A DNA stretch of 64,000 nucleotides from Cardinalis cardinalis (taxonomy: Eukaryota; Chordata; Aves; Passeriformes; Cardinalidae): the NCBI GenBank assembly GCA_014549065.1, contig JACDOX010000004.1:12627664-12691663 (forward strand). Reading direction: 5' to 3'. How positions within the stretch are numbered: the stretch's first letter is position 1; every line of letters starts with the position of its first letter. Positions 27,201-38,018 of the stretch are shown here, in pieces. The notes below the pieces were generated by a model. The model searched no databases. It was given only the letters and a program-made list of their open reading frames with translations, and was not told the origin of the DNA. The position numbers and the translations under genes were made by a program.

Positions 27201-29370
27201 GTTCTCTGAGAGGGCTTGGCTGGTTATAAATAATATTGTAATATAGGACTGTGTTTTGAATTAAAAATGTTATTGTTGAAGTGCTAACAGCTCTCCTGAG
27301 CTTCATATTTCACTGTCTNACATTCTCCTCCCATCTAACAAAAAAGCCAAGAGTATGTGAAAAAGTGAGTGGTTGATATTTTATAAACTGTTTATATAGT
27401 AAATAATTTGTTGGAAACATGGGTTTGTTGTTTTAATAATTCAGTTTAATTGAAATAGGCTTTAGGAGTTGAAGAACATGGCATGTGTACCTATTACCAA
27501 GCTTCACTGACATATTCTGGTTTTATATANATCTTTGCATATGTGTGAAGGAGGTAATTAAGATGCTTTCATTTCTGTATGTTTATAAAGTATGCTTAGC
27601 ACAATCCCAGAAGAAGAAACTCATTGCTATAGATCATCTTTGATTGCCTCATTTTGGCTGACAGACAGTGGCTCTTTTCTCTTCATTGGAAGTGTNTGGA
27701 CAAAACAATTAATCTTCATAAATTTCAGAAGCCATAACTGATCTTTTTCTGACCAGACATCCTTGCTTTGCCTTAAGATACATATGTCCTGGTTAAACAC
27801 AGGTTTTCTTCCCTGACATTAAAAAATCATAATTATCAGAATAAACATATAAAACGCATGCTTGTTTCTACTTTTTTTTTTTTCAGTAAATATGTCTAAG
27901 ATATCTAAAGGAGATACAATTTGTAAAAGCAGTTGCTTAGTTTTGAGACCACTGTCAGATAGTAAAAAATGGCCTGATTTTCTACTTCTTGTTTGCTTTT
28001 GTTTTGATGCTTTCCACTATTCCTGTCATTTGCTCTCAAAGTGCTACTTCTGTTTCATGTAAGTCACTAGGAGCTGTTGGATAAGTTACTTTGAAATCTA
28101 AAACTGTTAATAGTCTGACTCTGCAAGTTTGATTTTCAGTGAAAAATACAGTCAAAGGGTGAGATTCTGCTGTNTGTACACTGTCTAAAATGCCATCAAA
28201 GCATTGATACAACCATTGACATCAATTCAGTGAAGTCTCCTCTTAGGATTGGTGCTTTGCTCCTTTGGTGACTGTTCCTTTGCTCTACATATGTCAGAAA
28301 AATATATGGTGTATATTAAGGGACTAATTGCATTATTTTTATGTACTATCTGAAAGTATTGGGAGTGAAAGGTGTTTGCCAGATGAGTTTGTGACTTTAT
28401 AAATACAGTTTTGAGATACAGTTTATTCCAAACTTCTGATAAAATTTCTTATCAATGAATTATCCCAGCTGAAAAGGTAAATATTCTTTCGAGAAGATTT
28501 TTTAATTTATATCAGTATAATTTTTTGTAGATTTGTTTTAATAAATAGCAATGGGAAGAAGTATATGGTAGTTTATATTTCGATTTTAAAACTCAGGATC
28601 TAACAGAATAGCCACAGCATTCTCCTTTCTTTGAATATTTTGCATGCTATTTGGAAGAAACACTTAGAAGACAATTACTACAACATTTCATGTCTTTTTA
28701 CAAAGAACATTATATTCTGGAGACTATTGCACAATACACAGAATTGAAAGTAAAGGGGAATATTGCATGATATAAAGTCTAGAAACTTATATTGTTAAAA
28801 TTTGTATTTAAATGTCAATTTTTTTACTATTTATCTTCTGTCCTTAGTCACTATTCACTTTCAGTCTTAGNGATCAAAGTACTGCTGAGTTCATCTGAGA
28901 GATGTACACATTTTAAAAAATCAAATACTCTTTGAACTATGTATTCTTTTTCTTCTGTCTCTGTTTTAGGACCATAAGCCAAGGGGCACTTTTTCANTGT
29001 TGTTTAAAAGCACTACATGTAAAGTGAGGGGCATGCTGCAGAAATTGTAACCCAGCAGGTCTCCAAGCAGCTAAATTTGAAGTTTTAAAGTCACTAACAC
29101 ATCNGAAAGGTCCAGAAGGAAATATGTCCCTTAGCTTTTCTTTTTATAGATCTTTGAGGTCAACCCTTGCTATTCCAGTTGACACAATCTCCCTGGTGTC
29201 TCACATAGTCAGTGTACAAACCAACCATATGGTCACAGTCCTGCCAGGTTTCTCTCAGAGCTGGCTTGGAGCTGTAGTGCTTTTAGGCTTTCTTTGGATG
29301 CAAGAGGGTACTTGATACTGCAAATGAATTGCCCTTGAGCCCTGCAATGACACTTCTTATGATCCCTATT

Positions 29371-29406
29371 ATTAGTGGATTTAGCATTGATGCTAAGTCC
29401 ACTAAT
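29371..29406. repeat. Short hairpin: 16-bp stem, 4-base loop
   Basis: ATTAGTGGATTTAGCA and TGCTAAGTCCACTAAT pair over 16 positions with one mismatch that would be a wobble pair in one RNA strand, around a TTGA loop. It matches no element I know and lies deep in the large intron. Confidence 0.8.
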
Positions 29407-31037
29407 GCTTTGTTCTCTGGTGTGTTCTTTTGAACCAGTCATGAATTTTCCCATACTTGGGTGCTGCATGTGTGTAAATTTGCTTCTTTTTTGGGTGCTA
29501 ACCAACTAGTTGCCCTCAGGTACAATTCTGGGCAATGCTCACTTAAGGCACCTCTCCCCACAGGCAGCACACAGAGTCTCATGTCAGGATTGTCTTCTGC
29601 CCTGCAGTGGTCTCTAATACTGTCCTNTTGACTAAGCTGCCAAGCTCATGTCCTTGCACATTTCTTGTATGTCCCCTAGCCTTGACCCATGNCATGTAAC
29701 TTTGGCACCTTGGAGGAAAGCTTTGCTCCAGCAGCCCCTCATAATTTCAGACTTCTGAACGGAAACAAGAGCAAAATGTGGTAACTGCCTGCAGGTTAAC
29801 TGCAGGGAGCACAGAGGAAAAGCCAGGCCAATGGTGATGCCATGTGCAGCCATGCCTTTGTTAAGTGTGGCNGGGCTGGGAGGGGGGATGTCTGGCATTG
29901 TCCTCTCTGAACTGGATTTGCATTTAGAGTGTAAAGCTACCTTTGAGGTATCTGTAGTAGGCCACCTTAAATCTCTAGATAATATCATTGACCCTCTCAC
30001 TATAATTCTATTGTTAATAGCTCCTGGCTCCTAGACTTCAGGGTGATTGGGACGTGCAGAAATTTGGAACACATCTGATGCTTTGATATTTTGTGCAGAT
30101 ATAAGGTAGAGCACAGTTGCTTTTTGCTGTACTTGGTTACTCAGGCCCTGGTCTTTGTTAACTTACTTTGTCAGGGAAAAGCAAAATCAGGGGCCAGTTT
30201 CTTGTCAGAGCAAACAGGAATCACTATAGACTATATTTATAATAAGTAGNTGGAAATAGCACATTGCACACACTCATCGGCATGTTATAGCAGGACTGCT
30301 ACAACCTGTTGATTAATTGCAAAATGTTTACAAGATGTGTATATTTCATAGCTGCAGGTGGCTGCTTTATGATGCTTTGGCATAATTTATTAAATCTGAA
30401 AAAATATTAATCACATTTTTTTTTAGTAGCTTTTCTCCAGCTTGTACCTGTTGAGCCAGGTGTTTACAAGTAATTTATGCACATCAGTCTGCATTCCTGC
30501 ATGAAGAAATCCTTACACAATTGACACAGCCAAGAAGCACACAGACCATTTGGAGTAAATTTTACATCAAAATGATATTCAGTATAGAGACATCCTCAGT
30601 CTGCACAATGAATATAGTGTAATTTAAACAGTGCATACAAATAACTGTAATGTATTATAAAATTTAATTGTACATATCAAACTAATAAAGATTGGGAGCA
30701 AGCATTCTCCAATAAACACCCTTACAAGAGCAGAAAATCTCAGTATGTAATAGCATAGATATTGAACTTGAATATTTTATGAACTTGTATTATTTATGTA
30801 AAGACAGCATTCCAAAGAAATATGCACAGCCNTTAGATTAAAAGTAATAAAAGAGGAAAGTGGAAGTTTTCTAAAAGAAGTCTTATCAATAGCAGGGAAA
30901 ACACTTGTAGNTGTTTGGATCCTTATTTCATTGTGCAGTCAAGGCAGGACTGGAATTGTACCCCAGAGTGAGTTCACTTTAGCAAGGCACCTTTAGAAAT
31001 AGAAGCAGTTCCCAACTCATCTGCATGATAAGCATCT

Positions 31038-31052
31038 CCCTCCCTCCCTCCC
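31038..31052 (-). other. G-quadruplex motif with single-base loops
   Basis: Four CCC runs separated by single T bases on the plus strand give GGGAGGGAGGGAGGG on the minus strand, a pattern known for very stable parallel quadruplexes. It may simply be a short CCCT microsatellite. Confidence 0.65.
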
Positions 31053-33541
31053 AGGNCTAGGTTTTGCTGAGAAGTTTACAGGAGCAGACTAACAAGATAA
31101 GCCATGTCTTGACTTTTTGTGTTAAAATTGGAAAAATTATATATTATTATGTAAGATATAATGAGATGCATAAGTGACCAAGATTAAAACTTCCAAAACC
31201 CGTNCAACAAGTATTTTGATTCTTATCAATGGGCAAAAGCAATTTTCTCTATGCCATAAAGCTCTTGTTGTGTTTCATCATTCTGTTGGGTTACTGTTAT
31301 ATTTATGATTGTACTTCAGAATATTAAGAGTGAGGTTATAAAAGTAAATAAATTGGAGGGCTCTATTTTTCCTGGGAAACAGTGTGTGTATTANTAGCAG
31401 TTATAAGGGGAGGCAAAAGGATGCTTTTGATTCTTCAACCTGAAAAGTAAAAATGCTGATAAGAAAAGAGAAAGAAGTAGAATCTGGGCCTGTAAGACAG
31501 AGAGCAGTGACTTGAAAAGTAGTTGGAAAAAGACAATCTGGTACTTGCTGCTCAGCTAGACAAGGTTTTGGCCATGTGCAAGGATTCCTACTTCAGGGTC
31601 TGTGCTTTTCAAATCTGTGGATCAAAGAAGTGTGTTTAAACAGCAGTACCAATGTTATCCATGACAATGTAACATTACTCTTTGAAAAAAAAAATCCATC
31701 TGCTATTTTCAATCTCTACTGTGGCTCAAAGCTAAAATATTAATTTTTGTAATTTAGTGAATGGATATTCTTACAGTGATTATTTCTCTGACTATATTTG
31801 TTATCTGTCCCAACAACCTGGCTCTCACTGCTAAATTTCAGCACCCACCATGTTGTCCAGGTGGTCCAGAACAACATATCTTTACCAATTTGTGCCAAGA
31901 CCATGGTGGCCTTGTAGCTACCTCTGGAGTCTCCTCATTTACTTTTCCTGAGCCCTGAATACTCATAAACAACCCTACTCAGCTGAACACATTTCAGGCT
32001 CTACCCTATTATATCTTCTGGGTCATGCTGCCTGATCTGGCTGGCTCTGGAAATGCAGACAGGGGGTAAAGCACATAATCTCACATGCTTGTGGGAGCAG
32101 ATGGAAACAGGCACATTTTCAGACAGGTCCTGGCAAGAGAGAAAGAGAGAGTGAGATTGAGAAAATAGTATATGAAAATCCTGCTTTGGAGTACAACTCA
32201 GTATGTGGCTTATACTTCCTAGGTGCTGTTTGAGTTATTTTTGAGGCTCATCCTGCCTATCAGTATTGATATGCTGAACACATCCTCAGTTTTTAAAGAG
32301 AAAGTTCAGGACCAAATGTAGCATCTGAGTTTCTACATAGAGTCACTGAANCTCCAGCAAATCTCTTCCACAGCCACCTGCCCTGTGCAGGAGTGGAGCC
32401 TGGTGTGCCTGGTGTACCTTGCCTACCATACTCTACCTAACAGGTTAATGTGTTTTCAGCTGACCAAGGACTGGCAATGTGGATGAGCTGTAGTGGCCCA
32501 CAGGAAAACCTCAGAGCTGTTGGCCTTGGAAGGGAGGAAAGGATCTGTGGAAGTAGCTGATCTCTTCTGCACAGAAGCATTTGGGTGCAGCTNAGTGGCC
32601 GTAGATAAACAAACCCCGGTCCAAAAGGCTTAAGAGGGAAAGCTCAGCCCCTTTCACTGTGTCTCCTCTACGCCCAATATAGTAATTCTTTCNCTTTAGC
32701 CATGTTTGCTGTTTCCCTGAGAGCTTCAGAGAGGTTACTCTGATAGCTCTATGTTATGATTTCTCCTTGCCCTCCACCAGCACTGCAGACCCAAAGAGCA
32801 AGGGCCAGCTGATCTCCATAGCATGTTTAAGCACCATGGGAATGGGCAAGGCTATGTGGGGGCTACAAAAGTCTTGTAGTGATGAATAAGATCTGTCAAG
32901 ATCTGTCAGTTTCAAACATCAACAATGTGCAACAGGAAGGTGAAAATTTTTTCAGAGCAATTCAGTCTCCANAGCAGGTGGAGATGGAAGAAATATTTGC
33001 TTTTCATCTGTTTTCCTGAGCAGACCATGAAAATATGCACGCAGACTTTCCAGGGGTGAATACTGGAGCGCTGAAATGGAGGGGTAAATGCAGAAGAAAG
33101 TTGTAGCATGTACTTACATGAAACTTTGTCAAATCTATTACTTTCTGGGAGAAAGTAATGTTACCCATTGAACTTTTGGTACATATTTTGAACTAAATTG
33201 AAAAAAANCAGGACAATGAGTTTGAAGACAATGCATTTTATTGCATCACATAGAGGCTTTGGTGGAAGAAATTTAAAGATCATTGAGAACAACTATTATC
33301 ATCTAGAAGACTAATTTCTGCTGTATGACTGCCGAATTCACTCTAGATCAGCCATAACGCATAGAGAACCTNTAAAGGACTGGAAGCTCTTCTTGCTCAA
33401 AGGAAACATGAAAACTTCTGGGTGAAAATCAAATTGCATTTTAAAGGACATGGAATAGAAGCTTTACCAAATGGATGAAGTCTTTAAACTATTTCAAAAT
33501 ATTTACATTACTTTCTAATCCTACAGTTGCAAGCCTAGAGT

Positions 33542-33687
33542 CTGACTGCCCAGAGAGGTTGTGGAGTCTCCTTACTGGAGATATTCAAGAACTATTTGGA
33601 CACAGTCCTGTGCAATGGGCTCTAGGAAGCAGGGAGGTTGAAACAGATGCTCCACTATGGTCCTGTCCAGCTTAACTATTCTGTGGT
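33542..33687 (+). mobile_element. CR1 LINE 3' fragment, diverged
   Basis: CTGCCCAGAGAGGTTGTGGA followed by GTCTCCTTACTGGAGATATTC and an end CTTAACTATTCTGTGG match the CR1 3' region in sense orientation, with many substitutions. It lies about 590 bp before the exon at 34281. Confidence 0.8.
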
Positions 33688-33810
33688 TTCCAAAACAAAT
33701 TTCCCAAGAGTTATTTCTGTTTCAGAACTGCTGAGATCATATGTTCCGTAAAGTCCACTGTTTACTTTAAAGACATTTTGTGGTGAAAAGTAAGATTTTG
33801 CCAAGTCAAA

Positions 33811-33858
33811 ATACATTATTATATTTTTGATATTATACATTATTATATTTTTGATATT
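33811..33858. repeat. Tandem duplication of a 24-bp AT-rich unit
   Basis: Two identical adjacent copies of ATACATTATTATATTTTTGATATT (33811-33834 and 33835-33858). Confidence 0.9.
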
Positions 33859-34280
33859 AAGTATTTATCATTTTTCTGTGGAATGCATAAAGGATATTTT
33901 CCCTTTTTTTAAAATTTTCTGTGAGAATTGTATCTTGTTTTGCAGTCACTCAACCTAGCAAGGTGTCTGGAGGCATATTACCAAGTTTGTGGTTAGTAGA
34001 CTATCACAACCTGTCTACATTCCAACTGTGTAAAGGCTATTAACAAGACATCTAATTTGTAACAGTTTGCCCTAATGAAGATCTTCAGGTTGCAGCCTTT
34101 TAAAGAGAAGTCCTTTCCAGTTTGTAACTGAGGAAGAGAGATTGGTTCTTCAATCAGAATAGACTTTTTATGTTAGTAAATGAGAATGACCAGGTCAGAT
34201 CGCTGTTCTTGGGTGAAAACTGCAAGAGAAGGCTTTGCTGTAAGTTATTCTAACTGTTGCTTCTTTTTCTCTGCTTTCAG

Positions 34281-34422
34281 AGGCTGGCAGCAAGAAGCTA
34301 AAGAGCACGATACAGAGAAGCACAGAAACAGGAATGGCAGCAGAGATGAGAAGTCGTATGGTTCGACAGCCAAGTCGAGAATCCACTGATGGCAGCATAA
34401 ATAGTTATAGCTCCGAGGGCAA
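34281..34422 (+). CDS. RIMS1: RIMS1 exon: RIM-conserved segment, first half
   Basis: The acceptor is a strong pyrimidine tract ending TTTCAG at 34280 and the donor is GTAAGT at 34423. The exon is 142 bp. It completes a Glu codon with the G left from 3443 and leaves two bases (AA) for an Asn codon finished at 37906. The 47 whole codons include KKLKSTIQRSTETGMAAEMR followed by a segment with VRQPSRESTDGSINSYSSEG. The STETGxAxEMR and SRESTDGS motifs are shared by all four RIM proteins, and the MAAEMR version is the RIM1-like one. It is Ser/Thr-rich and likely a phosphorylated linker, which is inference. A cluster of CAGCTG E-boxes lies about 450 bp downstream in the following intron. Confidence 0.95.
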
Positions 34423-34875
34423 GTAAGTGGCATTAAAAACATCAGTAATGTAGGAGATGTTTCTAATGAAATAGAAGTTTCTTTCCCATTACTTGGGATG
34501 TCCCAAACTCTAGCTGAAGGGAGTAGCTCTGTGTAAAGATTCTTCCTCTTGAAACATTTGAAAAACTTAACTATCTCAGGTACATACCACAAATTTCATG
34601 GAAATTGAAATTGAGACAGAACTTCTTAAGAATTCTTATTTTCCCTGTCACCAAGTGAGACATTTTGTTCATCAAAAGACAACTAAATTAAGACTGCATT
34701 ATTCAAAACAAAACACAGGGGTGCTTTTTTTTTGAGATATGTTGGGATTACCTCATAGTTAAACTTCAGGTGTTGTATATGAATCCCTGTGATATGAAAC
34801 TCTGTTCAGTAGTACTAGACACAAAGAAAGTTTAATTTGGAGTTGTTCCAAGTCTCTTTTTAAGAGCTGTGAGCC

Positions 34876-34925
34876 CAGCTGCCTCATCAGCTGAAGTCAG
34901 ACAGCTGTGGGGAATGGGGCAGCTG
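34876..34925. promoter_or_regulatory. Cluster of four CAGCTG E-boxes
   Basis: CAGCTG occurs at 34876, 34888, 34902 and 34920, all within 50 bp. A given 6-mer is expected about once in 4 kb, so the cluster is unusual. CAGCTG is bound by bHLH proteins such as ASCL1-type proneural factors and TFAP4. A role as an intronic enhancer is inference. Confidence 0.45.
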
Positions 34926-35310
34926 TTTCCATTCACTGCTGAAGTTTGATATGTAGGAAAGGAGAACAAAGGCAGTTCAGACACAAAAATGTGCAGGAAT
35001 ATTCCAGCATCCTCACAGTTCTTGGTGGGACTCTTACTGCATGTGTCAAGGTGTAGTGGTTACTAGGGAATTCTTAGAAGATGACTCCCCAAATAAAGGG
35101 GAAAATGGNGGTGGGCAAATGCACCTTTATAGACCTGGAAAAAAAAGAGAGATTTGGACTTCTTGGCTTCACTTTTTTGTATGCTTACTGTGTTACCACA
35201 ATTGCTAGTGCATATTGTACNAGGCACAAAGAGCCTGCTGCTGTGGTGGCAGTGGCAAGGATCTGTGTAAAAGTGCCTCCATATCAGATCTGCTTACCAC
35301 TTTAATTTTT

Positions 35311-35498
35311 TTTTGCAACACTGAAACGGGTTGCCCAGAGAAATTGTGGATAGGCTTATCATTGGGAGAGTTCACAGCTAGGTCAGATGNCTTTGAGCTA
35401 CCTGATCTAGTGAAAGGTGTCTTTGTGCATGGCACAGGCATCAAAACTTGATGATTTTTAAGGTGCCTTCAAACCCAAACCATTCTATAGTTCTGTGA
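35311..35498 (+). mobile_element. CR1 LINE 3' fragment
   Basis: GGTTGCCCAGAGAAATTGTGG, then CCTGATCTAGTGAAAGGTGTC and the end AACCCAAACCATTCTATAG match CR1 in sense orientation. It is diverged and 5'-truncated. Confidence 0.87.
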
Positions 35499-36483
35499 TA
35501 ATGCTAAGAATTTTAAGAGCCATGTAAGAAAAACAAGCTCCATCATTACTAATTCAAAACCAAAGCAGATAGAGACTAGAGGAAGAATGAGGGACAAGAG
35601 TAAAATATCCCAGTGTTTTCCCCATTATGATTCCTTGACTGGCCATTACTTCTACCTTTTCAACACTTCACCCTGCCATTCTCCTTCTCTTCTCTTAGGC
35701 TGGAGTGTCAATCTGTAGGGCACCAGTTACTCACCTTGATGACAAAGGGCAAATAAATTGGACCCTTTAGGGAGGAGCTGGGGGAGCCTGTTTCCCTGGT
35801 TAGCAGTGGAGAGGAGAGGTGGGAGCCCAGCACTAAGGCTGAGGACATTTTCAGTGGAACAGCTTAATCCTCTGTTCCACCCTCATTGTGTGTAAATAGA
35901 TTGGGCATGCCTGAGGCAGCCAAGGTCTGGATATGGAGGTCGCATCTGCAGGACAGAAAGGTAGAGCCATAAATTGCTGATTGGAGAATCAGCCTCTGAG
36001 TAAGGCAGTGAGGAAAGCAAGCTTGAGAAGTGACCTGAGTGCTTTCACCCCAGGTACCTTGTCATGTTCTTTTGCTTGACCCTTAACTGGAGTTGAATGG
36101 ATTAGAATTAATACACATTAAGATCAATGTGCACTTCCAACCTTCATTATCATATGTATAGCCAGAAGTGTGATCTCAAGGGAATATTTTCAATGTTGTT
36201 AGCCAGCCTCTGGCAAAATGTAACACATTTTTGGAAAAAAGGCCAATGAAACAAGCAAGAAACATCTCATAGCAGATGCAAGAGTGAAAGGAAAGTGCCA
36301 CTAGGGAGAGAAGCAGATAGTATCTTGGTGTTGAACTGAAAACCTTGAGATTATTTTCTTCCTCCAACTAAATAAACCATATTAAAAAAAAAAATCCAAA
36401 CTAAATTTCTGTTAAAAAGCTTACCTTTTGGAAAATAAAGAGTTTTCTAAATAAAAACACTGTGCCAAGGGAATGGCATGAAG

Positions 36484-36698
36484 CTGAATAAGGGGAGATT
36501 TAGGTTAGATGTTAGAAAAAGTTTTTCCGCCCAGAGAGTGGTCACAGCAACAATTTTGACTGAGTTCAAGAAGTGTTTGTACAATGCTCTCAGGCACTTG
36601 GTGAGATTTTTGGGGCTGTCCTGTGCAGGGCCAGGAGCTGGATTTTGATGATCCTTGTGGGTCCCTTCCATGTCAGGCTATTNGATGATTCTGTGATA
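36484..36698 (+). mobile_element. CR1 LINE 3' fragment
   Basis: GGGGAGATTTAGGTTAGATG, then GGGGCTGTCCTGTGCAGGGC, GATGATCCTTGTGGGTCCC and the tail GATGATTCTGTGATA match the CR1 3' end in sense orientation. Confidence 0.87.
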
Positions 36699-37059
36699 TT
36701 TTCTGACAAGCTTCAGCCACTGCCAGTCAAAAAGTTTAATGCAGGCATAGAAAGAACAGTTAGTCTTCAAGAGAGGAATGGACTTTTTGTATGCAACTAC
36801 TGGGTTTGAAAAGAACTGGGAGATAAACGGCTGAAGCACACAAGCCTGGTGTGCAGAATCCAAAGCTTTTAATACTAGGTGCTTTTGGTTTTAATAGGAA
36901 GTTTATTATTATTTTTGCAGTCTAATAGGGAATCTCATTTGAAGAAGAAGTGGTGGATGGCCTGCTGGGGAATACATTGTCTAGACTTGGTTCACAGTCT
37001 GTTATTTATTTCTCATAATTGTTATAAGGAAGTCAAAGCTGAGTCTTCCCACCATGGAT

Positions 37060-37096
37060 CACTCTTTCTCTCTCTCTTTGTTTCTTTTTCTTTTGT
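37060..37096. repeat. Pyrimidine-rich CT tract
   Basis: A short CTTT/CTCT run followed by T-rich sequence inside the intron. It is a decayed CT microsatellite and not close enough to the acceptor at 37905 to act as its polypyrimidine tract. Confidence 0.55.
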
Positions 37097-37177
37097 TATT
37101 TTTTGGAGATTGTATATCTATTTTAAAGAAAAANTGTACACTATGGAATATAAGAAAGCAGCTTGGCAAAGTACACA

Positions 37178-37318
37178 TTATAGCATCATANAACAGCTTG
37201 AGTTGGAAGGGATCTGTAAAGGTAATTTAGTCTAACCCCCTGCCCTGGGGAGGGCCATCTTCAAGATGAGGTTGCACAAAGCCCTGTCTAACCCGGCCTT
37301 GAATGTTTCCACAGACAC
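37178..37318 (-). mobile_element. CR1 LINE 3' fragment, antisense
   Basis: ATCATANAACAGCTTGAGTTG, then AAGGGATCTGTAAAGG, TAACCCCCTGCCCTGGG, and a CACAAAGCCCTGTCTAACC segment are the reverse complement of the CR1 3' region. It forms an inverted pair with the sense piece ending at 36698, about 480 bp away. Confidence 0.87.
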
Positions 37319-37464
37319 TGTGCTGATGCGTTCAGTTTGTATTGTGACAGAGGGTGGGGAGCAACTGCAGATCCAGATTTGTCTGCCAGACTATTTTGGC
37401 TAGAGAGTGGCGTTAGGTTTAGCTCTAATCACCACTACTGCTACTACCTGCCAGTTTACTGCTT

Positions 37465-37490
37465 CATTAAACAGCTGCAGCTGTTTAATG
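37465..37490. promoter_or_regulatory. Perfect 26-bp palindrome with two abutting CAGCTG E-boxes
   Basis: CATTAAACAGCTG is followed directly by its exact reverse complement CAGCTGTTTAATG. The centre is two abutting CAGCTG sites (37472-37477 and 37478-37483). It lies about 415 bp before the exon at 37906. The palindrome is seen directly. Regulatory use is inference. Confidence 0.5.
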
Positions 37491-37905
37491 TATAATTTAG
37501 TGTATACATCTGTTTTCCTTGTTTGTTCTAAGTGATGCGGATGGGGTTTGGATCAATGTAAATCACACATTCACTAATGAAGAATAGGCTATGAAATTTC
37601 ATGAAGCTTTTTATATTCTCTCATACAAGGTCATTCTTAGTCTTTTTACCTATCAAGCTCTTCACTGCTCCTGGAGACCTCCTTAGCAAGACCTATTTTA
37701 TGGACTACTGCAAGTTGATGTGCAGAGTTTCTCTACACTGCTTTGGGGTCCATGGGAAACAGATAATTCCTGATGCTGCAGAATGATTTGTGGTTGTGCA
37801 TCCTGAGCTGCTTGCCTTGTATCAGTAGTACTTTTGTGGTAAATACTGTAGGATGACAGAAATTAATCCTGTTCTTATGCTTAACCAGCTTCCATTTTGT
37901 TTCAG

Positions 37906-38018
37906 CCTAATATTTCCTGGTGTACGACTGGGCGCTGACAGTCAGTTCAGTGATTTTCTCGATGGACTGGGACCTGCACAGTTAGTAGGCCGACAAACAC
38001 TAGCAACCCCTGCCATGG
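37906..38018 (+). CDS. RIMS1: RIMS1 exon: RIM-conserved segment, second half
   Basis: The acceptor is TTTTGTTTCAG at 37905 and the donor is ATGG|GTAAGA at 38018/38019. The exon is 113 bp, with phase 2 entry and phase 1 exit. The first base completes Asn. The following residues include LIFPGVRLGADSQFSDFLDG and then GPAQLVGRQTLATPAMG. This is the most conserved piece between RIM family members outside the C2 domains and leads directly into C2B. Reading past the donor stays open for about 58 codons before a stop, so intron retention here would give a RIM without C2B. There is no sign in the sequence that this is used. Confidence 0.95.

Larger units (their letters stand above)
3444..34280 (+). 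other. RIMS1: Large RIMS1 intron (about 31 kb)
   Basis: A long AT-rich intron between phase-1 splice sites. It contains three CR1 pieces (about 9018, 17950 and 33542), an A/C-rich tract (8160-8287), a G/T-rich tract (11589-11690), small tandem duplications (7043, 7307, 33811), a trinucleotide tract (11974), hairpins (9091, 29371) and a CCCT run (31038). The stretches 3.4-7.0, 12.1-17.9, 18.3-29.3 and 31.1-33.5 kb hold nothing I can name beyond AT-rich single-copy sequence. The stretch 30.3-30.75 kb looks non-repetitive and has few homopolymers, but conservation cannot be judged here. Confidence 0.8.
34423..37905 (+). other. RIMS1: RIMS1 intron (about 3.5 kb)
   Basis: Contains a CAGCTG cluster (34876-34925), three CR1 pieces (35311, 36484 and 37178), a pyrimidine tract (about 37060-37096) and a perfect palindrome (37465-37490). 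The rest (about 35.5-36.48 and 37.5-37.9 kb) has no recognisable element. Confidence 0.85.

Noticed and set aside
31838..31846. TTCAGCACC, the left half of an RE1/NRSE silencer site, attractive in a neuronal gene
   Set aside because: The right half (GGACAGCGCC-like) is absent at the usual spacings, so it is only a chance half-site.
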